62,206 nucleotides of DNA from Muribaculaceae bacterium (GTDB taxonomy: Bacteria; Bacillota; Clostridia; Lachnospirales; Lachnospiraceae), in contig JAMPCA010000001.1 in the NCBI GenBank assembly GCA_023666425.1, positions 297,136 to 359,341 on the forward strand, in the 5' to 3' direction. Within the stretch, counting starts at the first letter, position 1; every line of letters starts with the position of its first letter. The notes below the pieces were generated by a model. It worked only from the letters and a program-made list of their open reading frames with translations, was not told where the DNA came from and ran no database searches. This document shows, piece by piece, positions 33,055 through 41,080 of the stretch. The position numbers and the translations under genes were made by a program.

Positions 33055-33280
33055 TACGGAGGAAAGCACCAACTGGTCATACAGCTTTTTGATTTTTAAG
33101 GCTTCCAAAGTCTGCTCCTATGTAAGCACGCCGGCTGAATACAGTGTAAAGGTCGTATATACATCATCGTTGGCAACCGGGCCGAAAATAAAGTCATAGG
33201 ATTTTACTGAGTAAATCACTTCTTTGCCTTTATCATACACAACACAAAAGAAAATATCAATATCCCGTTGTATAAATCCA
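33055..33280 (-). pseudogene. Fragment of a DUF3990 protein with an internal stop
   Basis: On the minus strand the sequence encodes RDIDIFFCVVYDKGKEVIYS, then SYDFIFGPVANDDVYTTF. It is then broken by TAG (at about 33120) before EQTLEALKIKKLYDQL. These are the conserved blocks of DUF3990, a family of putative ADP-ribosyltransferase-like proteins. The N-terminus is absent. It faces the Phd fragment, so this spot once held accessory defence-type genes. Confidence 0.6.
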
Positions 33281-33290
33281 CTGTTATTTC

Positions 33291-33319
33291 TTTACAATTG
33301 CAGGAAAATGAGATACAGT
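33291..33319 (+). promoter_or_regulatory. Likely promoter of hisC
   Basis: TTTACA (33291-33296), 17 bases, TACAGT (33314-33319). The start would lie about 30 bases before the hisC ATG. Confidence 0.55.
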
Positions 33320-33354
33320 AGTTAGTGTTTACAAAAGCGATCAGGAGGTAAAGC

Positions 33355-34413
33355 ATGGGCTGGGAAGAAAATGTGCGGCGTGTCGTCCCCTATGTGCCGG
33401 GCGAACAGCCGAAGCGGACAGATATCATCAAGCTGAATACAAACGAGAATCCTTATCCTCCCGCGCCGGGCGTGGCCGACGTGCTGCGGGAACTGGAGGC
33501 GGACAGGCTCCGCCTCTACCCGGATCCTGCCATCGGGGATCTGGTGGGCGCGGTCGCGGAATTTTATGGGGTAGAGGACTCGCAGGTATTTGTGGGCGTG
33601 GGCTCGGACGATGTGCTGGCCATGATTTTTATGACCTTTTTTAATGGAGATAAGCCGGTACTTTTTCCCGATATTACTTACTCCTTTTACGATGTGTGGG
33701 CGGAGCTGTTCCGTATCCGTTACGAGCAGATTCCCCTGGACGGGGAGTTTCGGATTCGCCCAAGGGACTATATGCGGCCGAATGGCGGCGTGATTTTTCC
33801 GAATCCCAACGCCCCCACCGGGGAGGTTTTGCCTCTGGCGGAGATTGAGGGCATTGTGGCAGCAAATCCCGGAGTCATAGTTGTGGCGGACGAAGCGTAT
33901 ATTGATTTTGGGGGAGAGAGCGCGCTGCCGCTCGTGAACCGCTACGAGAATCTGATCGTGGTTCAGACCTTTTCCAAATCGCGCTCCATGGCGGGCTCGC
34001 GGATTGGCTACGCGATCAGCAGCCCGAAAGTGATCCGGTATCTGAATGCCGTCAAATACTCCTTCAATTCCTACACGATGGACAGCGTGACCATCGCGCT
34101 TGGCGTGGCGGCGATCCGTGACCGCCGCTATTTTGAGGAGACGGTTGCAAAGGTCGTGGCGACGAGAGAGCGGGCGAAGGAGAGGCTTCGCGCCCTCGGC
34201 TTTGTCTGCGGGGATTCCCAGAGCAATTTCCTCTTTGTGAGACACCCGGATATTTCCGGCGAGGAGCTTTTTGAGGCGCTTAAGCAGGCGGGAATCTATG
34301 TGCGGCATTTCCAAAAGCCGGAGCGGATCCGGGACTATCTGCGCATCTCCATTGGCACGGAGGAGCAGATGGAGAGATTATATGCATTTTTAAAGGAGTA
34401 TGTGGCATGCTGA
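33355..34413 (+). CDS. hisC: Histidinol-phosphate aminotransferase-like PLP enzyme
   Basis: A 352-residue class I/II aminotransferase of the HisC group. LNTNENPYPP near the N-terminus binds substrate, and FPNPNAPTGE and DEAYIDF hold PLP contacts. The Schiff-base lysine is in TFSKSRSMAGSRIG near residue 208. HisC makes L-histidinol phosphate in histidine synthesis. No other his gene is near, so it may act on other amino acids such as aromatic ones, as many stand-alone HisC do. AGGAGG precedes the ATG. The 3' end overlaps the next gene by 7 bases. Confidence 0.85.
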   Translation: MGWEENVRRVVPYVPGEQPKRTDIIKLNTNENPYPPAPGVADVLRELEADRLRLYPDPAIGDLVGAVAEFYGVEDSQVFVGVGSDDVLAMIFMTFFNGDKPVLFPDITYSFYDVWAELFRIRYEQIPLDGEFRIRPRDYMRPNGGVIFPNPNAPTGEVLPLAEIEGIVAANPGVIVVADEAYIDFGGESALPLVNRYENLIVVQTFSKSRSMAGSRIGYAISSPKVIRYLNAVKYSFNSYTMDSVTIALGVAAIRDRRYFEETVAKVVATRERAKERLRALGFVCGDSQSNFLFVRHPDISGEELFEALKQAGIYVRHFQKPERIRDYLRISIGTEEQMERLYAFLKEYVAC

Positions 34414-34871
34414 CCGATTTTCTGTGGATATTTTTCATCTCGATGGTGCCGTTAGTGGAGCTGCGGGGGGCGATTCCCGTGTCACAGCTGCGGCATCTGC
34501 CCATCGTCCCCTCCTATATCGTGTGCATCATCGGCAACATGCTTCCGGTGCCCGTCATCTATCTCTTTGCCAGAAAGGTTCTGGAGTGGGGAGCGGATAA
34601 GCCGGTGATCGGCGGCTTTTTCTCATGGTGCCTTGAAAAGGGCGAGAAGGGCGGCAGGAAGCTGCAGGAAAAAGCGGGACGCGGTCTGTTTGTGGCGCTG
34701 CTCCTCTTTGTCGGAATCCCGATCCCGGGGACGGGCGCATGGACGGGGACGCTGGCGGCGAGTATGCTGGACATGGATTTTAAGTCCACCACGGCGGCAG
34801 TGATGCTCGGCGTGCTTTTGGCGGGCATCATTATGATGGCGCTGAGCTTTGCGGGAGTGAGCATATTTTAA
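34407..34871 (+). CDS. Small multidrug-export-family membrane protein
   Basis: A 154-residue protein with four or five membrane helices and the family's conserved MVPLVELRGAIP near the N-terminus, then IPIPGTGAWTGTLAA in the middle. These mark the Sm_multidrug_ex family (PF06695), for which transport has been proposed but is poorly supported. It overlaps hisC by 7 bases and is probably translated with it. Confidence 0.8.
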   Translation: MLTDFLWIFFISMVPLVELRGAIPVSQLRHLPIVPSYIVCIIGNMLPVPVIYLFARKVLEWGADKPVIGGFFSWCLEKGEKGGRKLQEKAGRGLFVALLLFVGIPIPGTGAWTGTLAASMLDMDFKSTTAAVMLGVLLAGIIMMALSFAGVSIF

Positions 34872-34923
34872 GTAGGCGCGTAGGGAAGCAAAATTTTCCT
34901 GAGCTTTGCATAAAGGAGCGGCG

Positions 34924-36210
34924 ATGAGTGAGAATAAAAACAGCCGTCCCGTCCGGTGGGACAAGCTGGACAATACGGCGCATCTCTTTCCCTCAATTGC
35001 GGGAGAGAGCCTGACGAACGTTTACCGGATCAGCGTGACGCTGACGGAGGAAATACAAAGAGAATATCTGCAGGAGGCGCTGGATATCCTGCTCCCCAGG
35101 ATAGACGGCTTTAATGTGCGGCTGCGCACCGGCGTGTTCTGGTACTATTTTGAGGAGAACGGCAAAAAAGCCCCGAAAGTGCAGGAGGAGACTTATTTTC
35201 CCTGCCGTTTTATCCGTCCCAACAAGAACCGGAGCTATCTGTTCCGGGTGAGCTACTACAAGAACCGGATCAATCTCGAGGTGTTTCATGTGCTGACGGA
35301 CGGCATGGGCGGCATCAATTTTTTGCGGGAGCTGACCTATCAGTATCTGCGGCTGGTGCACGGGGAGCTGCGGGACGAGGCAGGAGACGACCTCTCGGAG
35401 GACACCGCCTTAAGCCGCGAGGACAGCTTTGTGCGCAATTACAAGAGCGCGAAGCCCAGCGGTTTTAATAAAGAAAAGGCCTATCTCATCAAAGGGGACA
35501 GGCTGCCAGCGGGGGAATTCGGCGTGATGCATGTCTATATGCCGGTGTCGGAGCTTAAGGCCGTGGCGCACCGCTTCGGGGCAAGCTTAAACGAGTATCT
35601 GGTGGCGGTGTTCGTCTTTTGTGTGTACCGGGAGCTTTTGCACGGTGTGCCGGGCGGTCAGCCGGTCCGGGTGGCTGTTCCGGTGAATCTGCGGCCTTAT
35701 TTTGACTCGGACACCACAAAGAATTTTTTTGTCATGGTGTCGGCGGAGTTCAGACCCCAAAAGGAGTCCTATACCTTTGAGGAGGTGCTGTGCGGGGTGA
35801 GAGAAAGTCTGACTTCCCAGCTCGGCAAAGAGCATCTCGAGGATTTATTCTCTTACAGCGTGTCGAACCAGCGCAATGTCTGGATGCGCCCGGTGCCTCT
35901 CTTCTTAAAGAAGCTGGCGATGCGTTTCGTCTACACAAAATCGGCGAAGGCCAATACGACCACGATCACAAACATTGGCAATGTCCATGTGGACGAGCGT
36001 TACAAGCCCTATATTCAGATGTTCACCGCCTTTCTCGCCATGTCGAAGGGGCAGCTTTTGAAGGGGACGATCTGTTCCTACGACGATACGCTGTGTTTCA
36101 CATTCAGCTCTGTGTTTTCAGAGCCAACCGTGCAGCGTGCCTTTGTGCGGAGGCTGGCGGAGGACGGAGTGACAGTATCGGTTGAGACGAACGGAGTGTA
36201 TTATGAGTAA
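34924..36210 (+). CDS. CoA-dependent acyltransferase-like protein (condensation/CAT fold)
   Basis: A 428-residue cytoplasmic protein of the chloramphenicol acetyltransferase / condensation superfamily. The active-site loop reads HVLTDG (H122, D126), a form of HHxxxDG with the second His kept. The C-terminal half has the expected latch segment (VPVNLRPYFDSDTTKNFF). Such proteins move acyl groups to alcohols or amines, and this one is sometimes named alcohol acetyltransferase. AAAGGAG is 6 bases from the chosen ATG; an upstream TTG is less likely. The stop overlaps the next gene. The cassette with the next two genes suggests making and removing an ester. Confidence 0.75.
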   Translation: MSENKNSRPVRWDKLDNTAHLFPSIAGESLTNVYRISVTLTEEIQREYLQEALDILLPRIDGFNVRLRTGVFWYYFEENGKKAPKVQEETYFPCRFIRPNKNRSYLFRVSYYKNRINLEVFHVLTDGMGGINFLRELTYQYLRLVHGELRDEAGDDLSEDTALSREDSFVRNYKSAKPSGFNKEKAYLIKGDRLPAGEFGVMHVYMPVSELKAVAHRFGASLNEYLVAVFVFCVYRELLHGVPGGQPVRVAVPVNLRPYFDSDTTKNFFVMVSAEFRPQKESYTFEEVLCGVRESLTSQLGKEHLEDLFSYSVSNQRNVWMRPVPLFLKKLAMRFVYTKSAKANTTTITNIGNVHVDERYKPYIQMFTAFLAMSKGQLLKGTICSYDDTLCFTFSSVFSEPTVQRAFVRRLAEDGVTVSVETNGVYYE

Positions 36211-36865
36211 ATGTACCAAATGCAATGTTATTATTTTAGATAACACAGATAAATGTCCGCTGTGCCGCCATGTGCTAAAGAGAGACGGAGAGCAGAAAAA
36301 TACCTACCCGGATGCGGTCCGGGTGATCAGGAAATTTCGGTTTCTGGAAAACCTGATACTGTTTCTCTCGCTGGTGGCGGCGGCTGTGCTTTGCGGCGTC
36401 AACTACGTTTTTCACCGGGATATCCCGTGGAGCCTTGTCGCGATACTGATACTGATTTACGGAAACGTCGTGCTGCGGCTCGCCATTCTCGGCAGATCCG
36501 GCTATATGCTAAAAGCCTTAAGCCTTACGTTTCTCGCGGTGCTCATGCTGTTTTGCATCGATTACCTGACCGGCTACAGGGGCTGGTCGCTGGAATTTGT
36601 CATGCCAAGCGGTATTCTGCTCATCGATGTAGCGATACTCATTCTCATGCTCATCAACCGGAGGAACTGGCAGAGCTATATGATGGCGCAGCTCTTAATG
36701 ATTCTGCTGTCCTTCCTTCCCCTTTTGCTGCTGGGGCTGGGAGTGACGCACATTCCCATCATGCCGCTCCTCGCCGCGGGAGGCTCCGTATTTTTGTTTC
36801 TTGGCACACTGATTCTCGGAGACGTAAAAGCGCGCACAGAGCTGAAAAGGAGATTCCACATCTAG
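36203..36865 (+). CDS. Zinc-ribbon membrane protein (DUF6320-like)
   Basis: A 220-residue protein with an N-terminal zinc ribbon (C4, C7, C18, C21; CTKC and CPLC), followed from about residue 45 by six hydrophobic helices and a short basic tail. The function is unknown. It overlaps the acyltransferase stop by 8 bases and lies 34 bases before the esterase gene. I associate it with DUF6320, seen with acyltransferase and esterase genes in Lachnospiraceae. It may anchor or assist the two enzymes, which is inference. Confidence 0.65.
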   Translation: MSKCTKCNVIILDNTDKCPLCRHVLKRDGEQKNTYPDAVRVIRKFRFLENLILFLSLVAAAVLCGVNYVFHRDIPWSLVAILILIYGNVVLRLAILGRSGYMLKALSLTFLAVLMLFCIDYLTGYRGWSLEFVMPSGILLIDVAILILMLINRRNWQSYMMAQLLMILLSFLPLLLLGLGVTHIPIMPLLAAGGSVFLFLGTLILGDVKARTELKRRFHI

Positions 36866-36899
36866 TATGTAATAAAGAGGGATCCACGAAGGAGCATTT

Positions 36900-37817
36900 A
36901 TGGAAAAAGAAAACGAGGCCAGCGTCAAGGGGCGGGTGATCGCCGATATTTTAAGCCACTTAACGAACGATCTGGCAATTGGAAAAAAAATTAAGAGCGG
37001 CGAGCTGCGGAAGCGCCTAAAGGAGCCGCCGTGGATCGTCCCGGACTGTTTCAATATGACGGGCATCGATATGGGTGAGTTTTCGATGAAACTTTTATCC
37101 CGCAAGGAGAACCCCAGAGAGGATCTCGCAATCCTGCAGCTGCACGGCGGCGGCTATACCGGGGCGGTGCGCAACGCCTACTATGTCTTCGCGGGGCTGT
37201 ACAACGAAGTGAGCAGTGGCTGCAACGTGCTGATCCCGGATTACCGGGTGGCGCCGGAAAATCCCTACCCGGCGGCGCTCAAAGATGCGCTGGCCTCCTA
37301 CCAGTGGCTTTTGGAAAAAGGCTTTTACGGGGATCAGATCCTGCTGGCGGGAGACTCCGCCGGAGGGGGACTTGCCATGTCGCTGTGTATGTACTTAAGG
37401 GACAATCATATGCCGATGCCCCGGGGCATTGTGGCCATGTCGCCGTGGACGGATCTGACCGCCAGCGGAGAGTCTTACGAGACAAACTTTGAGAAAGACC
37501 CGCTCTTTGGCAATACAAAGGACAGCTTAATCTATGTCAACGACTACGCCGGGGAGCACGATAAGATGGATCCCTATATTTCCCCGCTGTTTGGCGATTT
37601 CCGGGAGTTTCCGCCCATGCTTCTGCAGGTGGGCTCCATCGAGATGCTCCTGAGCGACTCCGTCTCGGTGGCGGCGAAAGCGCGCGCGCAGGGCGTGAAA
37701 GTGCGTCTGTCCGTGTACGAGGGCATGTTCCATGTATTTCAGATGGCCTATCTGAATATACCGGAGTCCAAGAGAGCGTGGGCGGAGGTGGGCAAATTTA
37801 TTGAAATCCTGCCCTGA
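36900..37817 (+). CDS. Alpha/beta hydrolase, hormone-sensitive-lipase type esterase
   Basis: A 305-residue esterase of the HSL family. The oxyanion motif HGGG (near residue 82) and the nucleophile motif GDSAG (Ser153) are clear. The acid is probably the Asp of LLSDSVS, and the catalytic His is in MFHVFQM near 278. It has no signal peptide. The substrate may be a short-chain ester, possibly the product of the acyltransferase upstream. CGAAGGAG lies 8 bases before the ATG. Confidence 0.85.
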   Translation: MEKENEASVKGRVIADILSHLTNDLAIGKKIKSGELRKRLKEPPWIVPDCFNMTGIDMGEFSMKLLSRKENPREDLAILQLHGGGYTGAVRNAYYVFAGLYNEVSSGCNVLIPDYRVAPENPYPAALKDALASYQWLLEKGFYGDQILLAGDSAGGGLAMSLCMYLRDNHMPMPRGIVAMSPWTDLTASGESYETNFEKDPLFGNTKDSLIYVNDYAGEHDKMDPYISPLFGDFREFPPMLLQVGSIEMLLSDSVSVAAKARAQGVKVRLSVYEGMFHVFQMAYLNIPESKRAWAEVGKFIEILP

Positions 37818-37852
37818 GGGGCTTAAGATGGCACAACAAAAAGGAGAACGAT

Positions 37853-39136
37853 ATGAGCGATTACAAAATCAATACCAAATGTGTACAGGCCGGCTACACG
37901 CCGGGAAACGGAGAACCGAGACAGATTCCCATTATCCAGTCCACGACCTTTAAGTACGATACCAGCGAGGACATGGGAAAACTCTTTGATCTGGAGGCGT
38001 CGGGATATTTTTACACCCGGCTGCAGAATCCGACCAACGACTATGTGGCGGCAAAAATCGCGGAGCTTGAGGGCGGCACGGCGGCCATGCTCACCAGCTC
38101 CGGGCAGGCGGCGAACTTCTTTGCCCTTTTCAACATCTGCGAGGCGGGAAGCCATATCGTCTCCTCCTCCTCCATCTACGGCGGAACCTTCAATCTGATC
38201 TCCGTTACGATGAAAAAGATGGGCATCGACGTTACCTTTGTATCCCCGGACTGTACCGCAGAGGAGCTTGATGCGGCATTCCGGGAAAACACGCGGGCGG
38301 TGTTTGGCGAGACGATTGCAAACCCTGCGCTGACAGTTCTGGATATCGAGAAATTCGCGAAAGCGGCGCACGGGCACGGGGTGCCGCTGATCGTGGACAA
38401 TACATTTCCCACGCCGGTCAACTGCCGTCCCATCGAGTGGGGGGCGGACATTGTGACCCACTCCACCACCAAGTACATGGACGGCCACGGAGCGGCTGTG
38501 GGAGGCGCAATCGTGGATTCCGGCAGATTTGACTGGATGGCATACGCGGACAAATATCCGGGGCTCTGCACGCCGGACGAGTCCTACCACGGCATCACCT
38601 ATGCTGAGAAATTTGGAAAAGAAGGGGCGTTTATCACCAAGGCGACATCCCAGCTCATGCGTGACCTCGGCAGCATCCAGTCGCCGCAGAACGCATTTCT
38701 GCTGAACCTCGGTCTGGAGTCCCTGCATGTGCGTATGCCAAGGCATGTGGAGAACGGGCAGGCCGTGGCGGAGTTTTTGGAGCAGCATCCCAGGACAGCC
38801 TCCGTCAGTTATCCGGGGCTTAAAAGCGACAAATACTATGCGCTGGCGCAAAAATACATGCCGAACGGCGGCTGCGGCGTAGTGTCCTTCGAGCTTGTGG
38901 GCGGAAGGGCTGCGGCCGAGGCGTTTATGAAGCGGCTGACGCTTGCCGCCATCGAGACGCATGTGGCTGACGCGAGAACCTGCTGCCTGAATCCGGCGAC
39001 CTCCACGCACCGCCAGATGAGCGATGAGCAACTTGCCGCCGCCGGAGTTCCCGCAGGTCTGGTACGCATCTCCTGCGGCCTTGAGGACAAAGAGGATCTG
39101 ATCGCGGATTTGGAGCAGGCGCTCGCCGCTATTTAA
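37853..39136 (+). CDS. metY: O-acetylhomoserine sulfhydrylase
   Basis: A 427-residue PLP enzyme of the Cys/Met metabolism family. It has SGYFYTRLQNPTNDYV, TSSGQAA, the VDNTFPTP segment, and the PLP lysine in THSTTKYMDGHG near residue 207. It joins sulfide with O-acetylhomoserine to give homocysteine for methionine synthesis. AAAAGGAG precedes the ATG. It is a single gene with its own terminator. No S-box or other Met-responsive leader is visible in the 35 bases upstream, so it may be read from the esterase promoter. Confidence 0.92.
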   Translation: MSDYKINTKCVQAGYTPGNGEPRQIPIIQSTTFKYDTSEDMGKLFDLEASGYFYTRLQNPTNDYVAAKIAELEGGTAAMLTSSGQAANFFALFNICEAGSHIVSSSSIYGGTFNLISVTMKKMGIDVTFVSPDCTAEELDAAFRENTRAVFGETIANPALTVLDIEKFAKAAHGHGVPLIVDNTFPTPVNCRPIEWGADIVTHSTTKYMDGHGAAVGGAIVDSGRFDWMAYADKYPGLCTPDESYHGITYAEKFGKEGAFITKATSQLMRDLGSIQSPQNAFLLNLGLESLHVRMPRHVENGQAVAEFLEQHPRTASVSYPGLKSDKYYALAQKYMPNGGCGVVSFELVGGRAAAEAFMKRLTLAAIETHVADARTCCLNPATSTHRQMSDEQLAAAGVPAGLVRISCGLEDKEDLIADLEQALAAI

Positions 39137-39152
39137 CATTTACAGGAAAGAT

Positions 39153-39180
39153 GAAAGGGCTGGCAGCTGCCAGCCCTTTC
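39153..39180. terminator. Bidirectional terminator between metY and the ABC exporter genes
   Basis: A perfect 28-bp palindrome (14-bp arms, centre CAGCTG). It lies 7 bases from the stop of the minus-strand ABC gene and ends with TTTCTCTT on the plus strand. Confidence 0.8.
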
Positions 39181-39187
39181 TCTTACT

Positions 39188-41080
39188 CTACGCCGTCTTT
39201 CCGGTGTAGAGCTGGTAATATTTTCCTCTCTTTTCAATGAGCTCGTCATGGCTGCCGCGCTCGATTACGCGCCCCTGCTCAAGGACGATGATACAGTCGC
39301 TGTTTTTCACGGTGGAGAGGCGGTGTGCGATCACGAAGGTGGTGCGCCCCGCCATCAGCTTATCCATGCCGTCCTGCACGATGCGCTCAGTCCTCGTGTC
39401 GATGGAGCTGGTCGCCTCGTCCAGAATCAGAACCGGCGGATCCGCGATGGCCGCCCGCGCAATGGCGAGAAGCTGCCGCTGTCCCTGGCTTAAGTTCGCG
39501 CCGTCCCCGGTGAGCACTGTCTGATAGCCGTCCGGGAGCTGGCGGATAAAGGTGTCGGCGTTGGCGAGACGCGCCGCCGCGTAGACCTCCTCGTCGCTGG
39601 CGTCCAGCTTGCCGTAGCGGATATTTTCCATCACCGTGGCGGTGAACAGATGTGTGTCCTGTAACACGATGCCCAGCGAGCGGCGCAGGTCTGCTTTCTT
39701 AATCTTGTTGATATTGATGCCATCGTAGCGGATCTTGCCGTCCTGAATATCGTAAAAGCGGTTGATCAGGTTGGTGATGGTCGTCTTGCCCGCGCCGGTA
39801 GAGCCGACAAAGGCGATTTTTTGTCCCGGCGTCGCGTACAGATCCACATTGTGGAGCACGATCTTCTCCGGCACATAGCCGAAATCCACATCGTCAAAGA
39901 CCACATCCCCGGTGAGGCGCACATAGTCCACCGAGCCGTCCGCCTGATGGGTGTGCTTCCATGCCCACATGCCGGTGCGCCCGCTGCTCTCGGTGAGCAC
40001 GCCGTTTTCCTCTTTTGCGTTCACCAGATTCACATAGCCCTCGTCTGTCTCCACAGTCTCGTCCATCAGCTTAAAGATTCTCTCGCAGCCGGCAAGCGCC
40101 ATCACGATGCTGTTGAACTGCTGGCTGACCTGGGAGATTGGCATATTGAAGCTCTTGTTGAAGGTCAGAAAGCTTGCCAGCTTGCCGAGCGTCAGTCCCG
40201 CAAAGCCGCCCAGTGCCATGATGCCTCCCACCATTGCGCAGAGCACATAGCTTAAGTTTCCAATCTGGGCGTTCACAGGACCCAGACAGCCGGAATAGAA
40301 GTTCGCATGGTAGGCGCTGTCAAAAAGCTGGTCGTTGAGCTTCTCGAAGTCCTCGATATTCTTCTCCTCATGGGTGAATACCTTCACGACCTTCTGTCCG
40401 CCGAGCATCTCCTCGATAAAGCCGTTGACCTTTCCGATATCCCTCTGCTGGGCGAGGAAATAACGGCCGGAGGAGCCTGTAAAGCGCTTCGTCACCACGA
40501 TGGTGATACACACCATTACGAGGGTGAGAACGGTCAGCGGAATATTCAGTACAATCATGCAGGCCAGTACACTCACGACGGTGATGGCGCTCTGGATCAG
40601 CTGGGGAATGCTCTGGCTGATGAGCTGCCGCAGCGTGTCGATGTCGTTGGTGTACACCGACATGATGTCCCCGTGGGAGTGGGTGTCAAAATAGCGGATC
40701 GGCAGATCCTGCATGTGCGAAAAGAGCGCATCCCTGAGATTCTTGATCGTTCCCTGCGACACATAGATCATAAGCTTCTGGTAGCCGAAGGAGCTTACGA
40801 TACCCAGCCCGTAGAAACAAGCCACCCGCGAAATAGCGGATAACAGCGGCCCGTAATCCGCAGCCTGCTGTTTCATCATCGGCAGAATATAGTCGTCGAT
40901 CAGAGTCTGTGTAAACATCGTCCCCTGAATGTTTGCGAGCACGCTGACGACGATGAAGACAACGACTGCAATACAGTGGGGCAGATAGTGCTGCAATATA
41001 AATCGCATCAGCCGGGTAAAAAGTCTGCCCGGGTTTTTGATCTTAGGTCTTGGCCCCTGGGGGCCTCTTGGTCCTGGCAT
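39188..41080 (-). CDS. ABC exporter, fused membrane and ATPase domains, second subunit
   Basis: A 630-residue half-transporter. After a Pro/Gly-rich N-terminus (MPGPRGPQGPRP) six membrane helices span about 25-340. The ATPase has Walker A GSTGAGKTT, signature LSQGQRQLL, Walker B VLILDEATS and switch His (VIAHRL), all canonical. A segment of about 35 residues (NAKEENGVLTESS) is inserted before the ATPase. Its ATG overlaps the upstream subunit's stop by one base (TAATG). With that subunit it should form a heterodimer that exports drugs, lipids or peptides. Confidence 0.92.
   Translation of the reverse strand: MPGPRGPQGPRPKIKNPGRLFTRLMRFILQHYLPHCIAVVVFIVVSVLANIQGTMFTQTLIDDYILPMMKQQAADYGPLLSAISRVACFYGLGIVSSFGYQKLMIYVSQGTIKNLRDALFSHMQDLPIRYFDTHSHGDIMSVYTNDIDTLRQLISQSIPQLIQSAITVVSVLACMIVLNIPLTVLTLVMVCITIVVTKRFTGSSGRYFLAQQRDIGKVNGFIEEMLGGQKVVKVFTHEEKNIEDFEKLNDQLFDSAYHANFYSGCLGPVNAQIGNLSYVLCAMVGGIMALGGFAGLTLGKLASFLTFNKSFNMPISQVSQQFNSIVMALAGCERIFKLMDETVETDEGYVNLVNAKEENGVLTESSGRTGMWAWKHTHQADGSVDYVRLTGDVVFDDVDFGYVPEKIVLHNVDLYATPGQKIAFVGSTGAGKTTITNLINRFYDIQDGKIRYDGININKIKKADLRRSLGIVLQDTHLFTATVMENIRYGKLDASDEEVYAAARLANADTFIRQLPDGYQTVLTGDGANLSQGQRQLLAIARAAIADPPVLILDEATSSIDTRTERIVQDGMDKLMAGRTTFVIAHRLSTVKNSDCIIVLEQGRVIERGSHDELIEKRGKYYQLYTGKTA

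Noticed and set aside
37881-39139. Long open frames on both other frames over metY
   Set aside because: They are GC-rich shadow frames without start signals; metY itself has complete PLP motifs.
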